A DNA stretch of 11,821 bases, from NCBI GenBank assembly GCA_035558335.1, contig DATMCM010000281.1, forward strand, positions 1-11,821, read 5' to 3'. Positions 6,943 to 11,821 of this stretch are shown in pieces. Below the pieces are notes generated by a model, which had not been told where the DNA came from, made no database searches, and was given only the letters and a program-made list of their open reading frames with translations. The DNA comes from Onstottus_B sp035558335 (GTDB lineage Bacteria; Acidobacteriota; Blastocatellia; UBA7656). Numbering within the stretch: the first letter of the stretch is position 1; each line of letters opens with the position of its first letter. Made by a program: the position numbers and the translations under genes.

Positions 6943-8295
6943 ATGAAACGCTTAGCAATCATGTCGTGTTCCACTTTGATCCTGGGCCTGGTTCTTCTCC
7001 CTGCGTTCAGCAGGTCTGCGCTGGGATTGCCGAAAAAGGATCCCAACTGGTCGCAATGGCGAGGCCCGGAAGGCAACGGTATCTCTTCTGAAACCAACCT
7101 CCCCTCCGAGTGGACCGCCTCCAGGAACATCAAATGGAAAACGCCGATTCCCGGCCGCGGTCATTCGTCGCCGATCATTTGGGGCAACAAGATCTTTCTG
7201 ACCACCGATCTTGAAGGCGCTGTTGTGCCCGGAGCCAAGGCGGTCGAACACAAGGATGAAGGAAAGCCCTTCAAGCATCCGGACAGCGTCGGCGCCGATC
7301 GCAAGCATACGTTCAAGGTGCTTTGCGTGGACCGGGGCACCGGCAAGATGCTCTGGGAACGAACGGCTTACGAGGGCACGGTATACGATGATCGGCATCG
7401 CAAGTCGAGCTTCGCCTCGCCCACTCCGGCTACCGACGGGACCTACGTCTTTGCTTATTTTGGCACCGAAGGTTTGTACTGCTACGACTTCGACGGCAAG
7501 CTGATCTGGAAGGTCTCGCCCGGACCGATCGCCACATTCGGGATGGGAACCGGCACGTCTCCGGTGCTGTTCGACGACACCGTCATTCTTCAATGCGACG
7601 AAGACAACGGCGAGAAGTCATTTATCGTTGCCCTGGACAAGAAGACCGGAAAAGAAGTTTGGAAGACGCCGCGCAAGGTCCAGGCAAGCTGGTCAACGCC
7701 TCTGATCGTTCGCGGTCCGCAGCGCGCGGAGATGATCACCAGCGGCAACGAATTGATCATCTCCTACGACCCGAAAACCGGCAAAGAGTTATGGCGGGCG
7801 AAGGGTCACGCGAGCAACGCCATCGCAACACCGCTGGCGGGCAACGGCATGGTATTCGTCTATGCTGGATTTCCGGTGAAGAAGACGATTGCGATTATGC
7901 TCGGCGGCTCCGGCGATCTCAGCGATAGCAAGAACATCGTCTGGCAGTATGACAAGGGAACCGCTTATGTGCCTTCCTCCATTCTGTATGGGGAATACCT
8001 GTACCTCCTGTCCGATCGAGGGATCATCACGTGTCTGGAAGCGAGGACCGGAAAGATAGTCTACGAGGGCGGGCGTATTCCGATTCCGGCCACCTTCACC
8101 GCATCGCCGGTGGCTTTCGACGGAAAGATTCTGCTGACCAGTGAGGACGGAGATACTTTCGTGATCAAAGCCGGCCCGAAACACGAAGTGCTTGCCACCA
8201 ACTCGATCGCCGAACCGGTATACGCGTCTCCGGCAATTTCCGACGGCATGATCTTTATTCGCGGTGAACAGAATCTGTATTGCATCGGTCGTTAG
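6943..8295 (+). CDS. Secreted PQQ-like beta-propeller protein, paralogue 3 of the tandem trio
   Basis: Encodes 450 residues from the ATG at 6943; the open frame runs back to a TTG at 6898. The signal peptide is about 1-27 (LILGLVLLPAFSRSALG), then NWSQWRGPEGNGISSETNLP (35-54). Blade-closing motifs lie at about 127-138, 180-189 (CYDFDGKLIW), 230-240 (ALDKKTGKEVW), 274-284 (SYDPKTGKELW) and 364-374. The closing blades include SPVAFDGKILLTSEDGD (388-404) and YASPAISDGMIFIRGEQNLY (427-446). It is the nearest relative of the preceding gene: 38 of the first 60 mature residues match in my hand alignment, and DGDTFVIKAGPKHEVL is identical. That identical block uses different codons at 11 of 16 positions, so the duplication is old and the protein has been conserved. 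It probably shares a transcript with its neighbours (gap about 100 nt). A fold-back repeat starts 1 nt after its stop. Periplasmic role unknown. Confidence 0.93.
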   Translation: MKRLAIMSCSTLILGLVLLPAFSRSALGLPKKDPNWSQWRGPEGNGISSETNLPSEWTASRNIKWKTPIPGRGHSSPIIWGNKIFLTTDLEGAVVPGAKAVEHKDEGKPFKHPDSVGADRKHTFKVLCVDRGTGKMLWERTAYEGTVYDDRHRKSSFASPTPATDGTYVFAYFGTEGLYCYDFDGKLIWKVSPGPIATFGMGTGTSPVLFDDTVILQCDEDNGEKSFIVALDKKTGKEVWKTPRKVQASWSTPLIVRGPQRAEMITSGNELIISYDPKTGKELWRAKGHASNAIATPLAGNGMVFVYAGFPVKKTIAIMLGGSGDLSDSKNIVWQYDKGTAYVPSSILYGEYLYLLSDRGIITCLEARTGKIVYEGGRIPIPATFTASPVAFDGKILLTSEDGDTFVIKAGPKHEVLATNSIAEPVYASPAISDGMIFIRGEQNLYCIGR

Positions 8296-8296
8296 C

Positions 8297-8393
8297 GGTT
8301 CGTAGTATCGCATTCGTCGGAAGTTCCTCTCCGGCATTCAGAGTTGCGCTGCCGTACAAACTTCCGCATGAAAGGAAGGCGGGACTACCAACC
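8297..8393. repeat. Second fold-back element with GTTCGTAGT-type terminal inverted repeats
   Basis: The left arm 8297-8311 (GGTTCGTAGTATCGC) pairs with the right arm 8379-8393 (GCGGGACTACCAACC): 12 Watson-Crick pairs and one G-T pair out of 15. An inner perfect 8-bp stem follows, CGGAAGTT (8318-8325) with AACTTCCG (8359-8366). The left end matches the left end of the 3821-3980 element (GTTCGTAGT, two variable bases, CGCATT). The complement of the right end reads GTTGGTAGTCCCGCCTT, which is also the same motif. It lies directly after the stop of the third propeller gene, the position the first copy holds after the ankyrin gene. Confidence 0.75.
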
Positions 8394-8399
8394 CAGGTT

Positions 8400-8403
8400 G
8401 GAG
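8400..8403 (+). promoter_or_regulatory. Ribosome binding site that sets the start of the small secreted protein gene
   Basis: GGAG lies 9 nt before the ATG at 8413, which begins a typical signal peptide. The open frame reaches back to a TTG at 8344, but that segment lies inside the fold-back repeat and gives a charged, non-signal leader. Confidence 0.6.
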
Positions 8404-8412
8404 AACGACGGT

Positions 8413-8913
8413 ATGAAACGAAAACTCGCCATCTACGGCCTGGTTCTTTGTTTTTGCTTTTTACCGGTCGCGGTGGGGCTGACCAGGCCCGATTTCAGCG
8501 GCAACTGGGTCTTGGACAAGAACCGAAGCTTTAGCAACCCGCCAGGCCTGGAACAAACTTTGAACGTCACTCACACCGGAGATCAGATTAAGCTGGACTC
8601 GAAGTTGGTCACGGCTCGAGGCGAGCAGTCGATCAGCGAGTCATACACGCTTGACGGCAAGGAGCGCGATTTCGTGCCCGCAGGAGCTCAGCCCGGCACA
8701 AAGGGGAAGCGCTCAGCGGTATGGCTGCCCGACGGCCGGGGCATCTTGATAAGCGACGAGATCACTTCTGACTCGCCGACAGGGCCGGTCACCCAGAAGA
8801 TCGCGCGCAAGTGGACTCTCTCCGCCAATGGAAGCACACTGACGGTTGACTACTTCTTCGACAACCCGGGAGGCGTGTCCTACGAGGCAAAGCGAGTGTT
8901 TGTGAAGAAGTAA
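8413..8913 (+). CDS. Small secreted beta-rich (calycin/lipocalin-like) protein of unknown function
   Basis: Encodes 166 residues from the ATG at 8413. Residues 1-22 form a signal peptide (KRKLAIYGLVLCFCFLPVAVG). The mature part starts with RPDFSGNWVLDKNRSFSNP, an FSGNW opening typical of small secreted lipocalin-like beta-barrel proteins in Acidobacteriota and relatives. Alternating polar and hydrophobic strands follow (LNVTHTGDQIKLDSKLV; RGILISDEIT; KWTLSANGSTLTVDYFF), ending in YEAKRVFVKK. There are no catalytic motifs, and no cysteines after the signal peptide. The stop is 20 nt before the membrane-anchored propeller gene, strongly suggesting one operon. It could be a ligand-binding or stress-related periplasmic protein; the family name is uncertain and no function is assigned. 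Confidence 0.85.
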   Translation: MKRKLAIYGLVLCFCFLPVAVGLTRPDFSGNWVLDKNRSFSNPPGLEQTLNVTHTGDQIKLDSKLVTARGEQSISESYTLDGKERDFVPAGAQPGTKGKRSAVWLPDGRGILISDEITSDSPTGPVTQKIARKWTLSANGSTLTVDYFFDNPGGVSYEAKRVFVKK

Positions 8914-8933
8914 CAGGCCTAGGGGAATAAGAT

Positions 8934-10487
8934 ATGGAATCAGTTTCTGCTTCAACTCCCTGGTATCATTCGACGAAGTTACTTCTGGTGGCCACGATTC
9001 TACTGCCTCCAGTCGGGCTGATAATGCTTTGGTTGCGCAAGGACACTGAGACCGGGAAGAAAGTTTTCGCCTCGCTGGCCATTGTCATCCTTTGCGCTTC
9101 GTATCTTTTCTTCGCCTATAGCAGCGGGTGGTTGCGCGGCGGGTCCGACCCGGACATGGAAGCGCACTACTCGGATCTCGAACGGCAACGGGCTGCCCAG
9201 AAGGAGATGACCGCGACTGCTTCGGAGGGTGCCGCAGCACCCGGCCAACAACAGCAGGCTGCCGGTGCTTCCACGCCGGCAAGCGCCGCCGAAACAAAAC
9301 CGGTTCCGGCCGTTTCGAGATCCACGCGAAGCTACTGGACGGATTTCCGAGGTCCCGCGCGCGATGGCCGCTACGATGAAGCGCCGATTCGAACGAGTTG
9401 GCCTGCTCAAGGACTGCCTCTCCTGTGGAAGCAACCGATCGGCGGGGGTTACGCTTCGTTTGTGATAGCCGAAGGGATGGCGTTTACGATCGAACAGCGG
9501 CGACAGCAGGAAGTCGTGGCGGCTTACGACGTTGAAACCGGGCGTGAGCTTTGGACTCAGGCCTCTGATGCCGAGTTCAGGGAGTCGATGGGAGGAGACG
9601 GTCCTCGGGCAACGCCAACCTGGGAGGCCGGCCGCTTGTATTCGTTGGGCGCTGAAGGCGATCTTCGCTGCTTCGAAGCAAAGACGGGAAAGCTGAACTG
9701 GTCCAGAAATATTCTCAAGGATGCCGGAGCTGACAATCTTCAGTGGGGCATGTCCGGTTCGCCGCTTATAGTTGACGACAAAGTTATAGTGCTCCCAGGC
9801 GGGCGTTCCGGAAAATCAGTCGTCGCCTACAACAAGCTCACCGGACGGCAGGTTTGGAACTCTCTCAATGACACTCAGGCTTACGTTTCTCCGATGCTTG
9901 TCACGCTGGCCGGAAGGCGGCAGATCCTTGTCGTGAGCTCCAACCGCATCGTCGGACTTGGTGTCGAAGACGGAGCGTTGCTATGGGAGACGAAGTGGAA
10001 CACCGACATGGGCATCAACGTTTCCCAACCAATTCCGATCGATGCCAATCGGTTCTTCATCTCTTCGGGTTATGGCAAGGGCGCGGCGCTGGTTGAGATC
10101 AGCTCAAGCGGGGACGGATTCACGGCGAACAAGGTCTGGGAAAACACTTCGATGAAGAACAAATTCAACAGCTCGGTCTTGTACGAAGGCAACGTGTACG
10201 GGCTTGACGAGGGGATACTGACCTGCGTCGATGTGAAGACCGGCGAGCGGCGATGGAAGGGCGGGCGCTACGGTTACGGGCAGGTCATTCTAGGCAGCGG
10301 TCACTTGATCATCATAACCGACTCCGGAGAGCTGGTGCTGGTCAAGGCAACTCCCGACAAACAAATCGAGCTGGCCCGGTTCCCGGCGATCGAAGGTAAG
10401 ACCTGGAACTATCCTGCGATCGCCGATGGCCGTCTGCTTGTCAGGAACCAAACGCAGATGGCTTGCTTTGATGTTTCGGGTAAGTAG
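8934..10487 (+). CDS. Membrane-anchored PQQ-like beta-propeller protein
   Basis: A 517-residue protein. Two hydrophobic helices at about 15-34 and 45-63 are joined by a basic loop (LRKDTETGKK, 34-43). The positive-inside rule puts the loop in the cytoplasm and everything after helix 2 in the periplasm. A flexible A/Q/P/T-rich linker (about 90-130, including GQQQQAAGA) precedes the propeller at 134-515. This opens YWTDFRGPARDGRYDE, closest to the opening of the 747-residue propeller (DWPDWRGPARDG). Blade motifs: AYDVETGRELW (197-207), CFEAKTGKLNW (246-256), AYNKLTGRQVW (298-308), DGALLWE (346-352) and CVDVKTGERRW (431-441). The ribosome site AGGGG (8921-8925) is 8 nt before the ATG. It is the only propeller here fixed to the inner membrane, so it may act with a membrane partner, or scaffold the soluble ones. 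Propeller and anchor are clear; the function is unknown. Confidence 0.92.
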   Translation: MESVSASTPWYHSTKLLLVATILLPPVGLIMLWLRKDTETGKKVFASLAIVILCASYLFFAYSSGWLRGGSDPDMEAHYSDLERQRAAQKEMTATASEGAAAPGQQQQAAGASTPASAAETKPVPAVSRSTRSYWTDFRGPARDGRYDEAPIRTSWPAQGLPLLWKQPIGGGYASFVIAEGMAFTIEQRRQQEVVAAYDVETGRELWTQASDAEFRESMGGDGPRATPTWEAGRLYSLGAEGDLRCFEAKTGKLNWSRNILKDAGADNLQWGMSGSPLIVDDKVIVLPGGRSGKSVVAYNKLTGRQVWNSLNDTQAYVSPMLVTLAGRRQILVVSSNRIVGLGVEDGALLWETKWNTDMGINVSQPIPIDANRFFISSGYGKGAALVEISSSGDGFTANKVWENTSMKNKFNSSVLYEGNVYGLDEGILTCVDVKTGERRWKGGRYGYGQVILGSGHLIIITDSGELVLVKATPDKQIELARFPAIEGKTWNYPAIADGRLLVRNQTQMACFDVSGK

Positions 10488-10554
10488 AATTCAGCTGACG
10501 CATCAGAAGTTTCACAAGCCGACACTTCCTAATTTCTTTTTGCGAGTTCAAGAA

Positions 10555-11181
10555 ATGTTTTGTCCCAGCTGCGGATCCGAAGAACGTCAGGTCAGCCAGT
10601 TCTGTCGCTCTTGCGGCACGGACTTGCGGGCGGTGCGGGTGACTCTCGAAAGACCCGATGAGATCACAGCTTCGGCGGTTTCTGCGCGCGACGAGATCGG
10701 GCACGCTATCGCGGACAAGATCAGAGACCTGAGGAATGCAAGCGATTTGAAAAAGGCAGCGGAAGACGTGCTTCCTCAAATCGAGAAGTTCCTGGAATCG
10801 CCACAGCAAAGACGTCTGCGCGGCATCCGTGAAGGCATAGTTGTAGGCGCAATCGGTATGGGTGCGACGGTGTTCTTTGTCTTGATGAGTCTGGATCAGA
10901 AGGATGTGTTCTTCTTGATTGGGGTTGGCTTAACCGCTTTCCTGATTGGTATCGGCCTCATCCTCAACGCGTTGCTGTTTACCGTCCCAAAGCAGTATGT
11001 TCCGGACCACTCACGGGAAATTAGCCCGAGAGATCTGGTGGATCCAGCGCCGGAGCGCGCAATCATTGGCAGGAGTGAGCTCGCTACCGCCGAACCTCTA
11101 AGCCCGCCGCCGTCGGTCACCGAACAAACGACTCATCACCTGACGGACTCGCCCGGCTCGTCGCCTCGTGTTCGAGAGTGA
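10555..11181 (+). CDS. Zinc-ribbon protein with two transmembrane helices
   Basis: Encodes 208 residues from the ATG at 10555. Residues 3-20 are a zinc ribbon with two CxxC pairs (C3/C6 and C17/C20: CPSC ... FCRSCGTDL). A charged, helical region (about 42-92) follows, then two hydrophobic helices at about 94-113 and 118-142 joined by a short loop (SLDQKD). The C-terminal tail (143-208) is Pro/Ser-rich and looks disordered. The open frame extends back to 10426, but that would overlap the propeller gene by 62 bp and put 43 unrelated residues ahead of the zinc ribbon. Starting at the ATG just before FCPSCG fits the usual N-terminal position of such ribbons. The ribosome site is weak. The zinc ribbon should be cytoplasmic. 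Many bacterial proteins pair an N-terminal zinc ribbon with membrane helices; their roles are mostly unknown. The start is less sure than the gene. Confidence 0.85.
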   Translation: MFCPSCGSEERQVSQFCRSCGTDLRAVRVTLERPDEITASAVSARDEIGHAIADKIRDLRNASDLKKAAEDVLPQIEKFLESPQQRRLRGIREGIVVGAIGMGATVFFVLMSLDQKDVFFLIGVGLTAFLIGIGLILNALLFTVPKQYVPDHSREISPRDLVDPAPERAIIGRSELATAEPLSPPPSVTEQTTHHLTDSPGSSPRVRE

Positions 11182-11185
11182 CGTG

Positions 11186-11242
11186 GCGCAAGCTGCGAGC
11201 TTGCGCGGTTTCAAGCCCACATCCGCAAGCTGGCAGCTTGCG
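11186..11242. repeat. Pair of GCGCAAGCT hairpins in head-to-head arrangement (REP/BIME-like)
   Basis: There are two perfect hairpins: GCGCAAGCT-GCG-AGCTTGCGC (11186-11206) and CGCAAGCT-GGC-AGCTTGCG (11224-11242). They are near-copies in opposite orientation, separated by 17 nt. They fill the 68-nt gap between two convergent genes, 4 nt after one stop and 7 nt before the other. The paired layout resembles REP doublets. Lack of T-runs argues against intrinsic terminators, although they could block transcription or exonucleases from either side. Confidence 0.85.
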
Positions 11243-11249
11243 CGACAAG

Positions 11250-11819
11250 CTATTCCGATGTTTTGCGTTTGAGAATGGCACGGCCTTCCGGCCGCGGCTT
11301 GCCGTTAGCGAACGCCACGAAAGTCGCTTCCACGGTGTTCTTGTCTTTGATCTGGAAAACACCCTGATGGACATGAGTATCGACCTTCGGGTCGAAGTTC
11401 GTCCCGCCGTAGAAGGCGAACTTGATCTCGCCGGGCTTGTCGCTCTTCTCGAACTTCATGATCGGCGCGTTCTTGAGGGCACAATAGTGAGTCAGCAGCA
11501 GCTGCTTCCCGTCCATGTGAAACACCGAAACCATTTCGGTCGGCTCCCCCGCGTAGAGCGTCTCGACCACAGTGCTCCCCGCGGCGGTCACCTTGAAGTT
11601 CGCTGAACGCGAGCTACTGCCGTGTTCGTGATCGCCGCTGCCCCGATCCCAATCTCCGGCGAGCGTCTTCAGAAACTCGAACGCCGAGGTGGCGTCGTAG
11701 ACAACCGTCTCGGGCGCGCCAGCCGCCTTCTTGCCGTCTTTCGATTGGCCTGCCCAGGACGCGGGAACCAACGCGAGAACTAAAGCAAGACCGGAAACCA
11801 AGACCATCGTTCTCTTCAT
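11250..11819 (-). CDS. Small secreted protein, calycin/DUF1579-like
   Basis: A 189-residue protein from an ATG at 11819-11817. Residues 1-23 are a signal peptide (MVLVSGLALVLALVPASWA, cut before GQS), followed by a Lys/Gly/Ala linker. From about 45 the sequence reads AFEFLKTLAGDWDRGSGDHE, then ANFKVTAAGSTVVETLYAGE, MVSVFHMDGKQLLLTHYCAL and AILKRK near the end. The order (L-x-G-x-W opening, a G-x-x-V-x-E strand, then a DGKxLxLTHYC strand) resembles DUF1579 and related lipocalin-like beta-barrel proteins. Only 2 nt of window remain upstream, so its ribosome site and any longer start cannot be judged; the good signal peptide supports this start. It is convergent with the zinc-ribbon gene and so not part of that operon. 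Function unknown; it may bind a small hydrophobic ligand, which is inference from fold resemblance only. Confidence 0.88.
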   Translation of the reverse strand: MKRTMVLVSGLALVLALVPASWAGQSKDGKKAAGAPETVVYDATSAFEFLKTLAGDWDRGSGDHEHGSSSRSANFKVTAAGSTVVETLYAGEPTEMVSVFHMDGKQLLLTHYCALKNAPIMKFEKSDKPGEIKFAFYGGTNFDPKVDTHVHQGVFQIKDKNTVEATFVAFANGKPRPEGRAILKRKTSE

Positions 11820-11821
11820 AT

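Noticed and set aside
4041..8295. True PQQ-dependent alcohol dehydrogenases
   Set aside because: The proteins are about 430 mature residues, shorter than the roughly 570-600 of MxaF/XoxF-type enzymes. I see no vicinal Cys-Cys pair or the usual Asp and metal-binding signatures. PQQ-like fold is supported; PQQ chemistry is not.

Overview
The window reads as part of a moderately GC-rich bacterial chromosome dominated by exported proteins. Acidobacteriota, perhaps a Blastocatellia-like soil lineage, is my best guess. It rests on three things: many BamB/PQQ-like beta-propeller paralogues, small secreted calycin-type proteins starting with an FSGNW or LAGDW motif, and fold-back repeats between genes. 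No marker gene (rRNA, tRNA, housekeeping enzyme) is present to prove the taxonomy. There are ten credible protein genes, no RNA gene, and no recognisable transposase, phage gene or CRISPR array.

Layout. On the left, two minus-strand genes encode secreted beta-propeller proteins: one cut by the window edge (1-266) and a 747-residue one with extra C-terminal domains (452-2695). They are separated by a nested palindromic repeat (285-425). A 323-bp divergent spacer leads into plus-strand genes: an exported ankyrin-repeat protein (3019-3816), a long fold-back repeat (3821-3980), then three consecutive secreted beta-propeller paralogues (4041-5423, 5465-6841, 6943-8295). A second fold-back follows (8297-8393), then a small secreted beta-rich protein (8413-8913), a membrane-anchored beta-propeller (8934-10487) and a zinc-ribbon membrane protein (10555-11181). 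A pair of head-to-head hairpins separates this run from a convergent minus-strand gene for a small secreted protein (11250-11819).

How the genes relate. Six of the ten genes are PQQ-like (COG1520-type) beta-propellers sharing an N-terminal signature of the form (N/D)W-x-x-(W/F)-(R/G)-G. They differ in delivery: five have signal peptides and one has a two-helix membrane anchor. One also carries extra Ig-like and jelly-roll-like domains. All ten products appear exported or membrane-inserted, so the region looks like an envelope or periplasmic module. No enzyme with a clear reaction is visible and I do not assign a pathway. The residues expected of a true quinoprotein dehydrogenase were not recognised, so PQQ binding is not claimed.

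The most notable non-coding feature is the set of four separate fold-back or hairpin repeats, each close to the 3' end of a gene. Two of them (3821-3980 and 8297-8393) share terminal inverted repeats with the consensus GTTNGTAGTNNCGCNTT. This suggests a dispersed non-autonomous element or a structured 3' UTR family.
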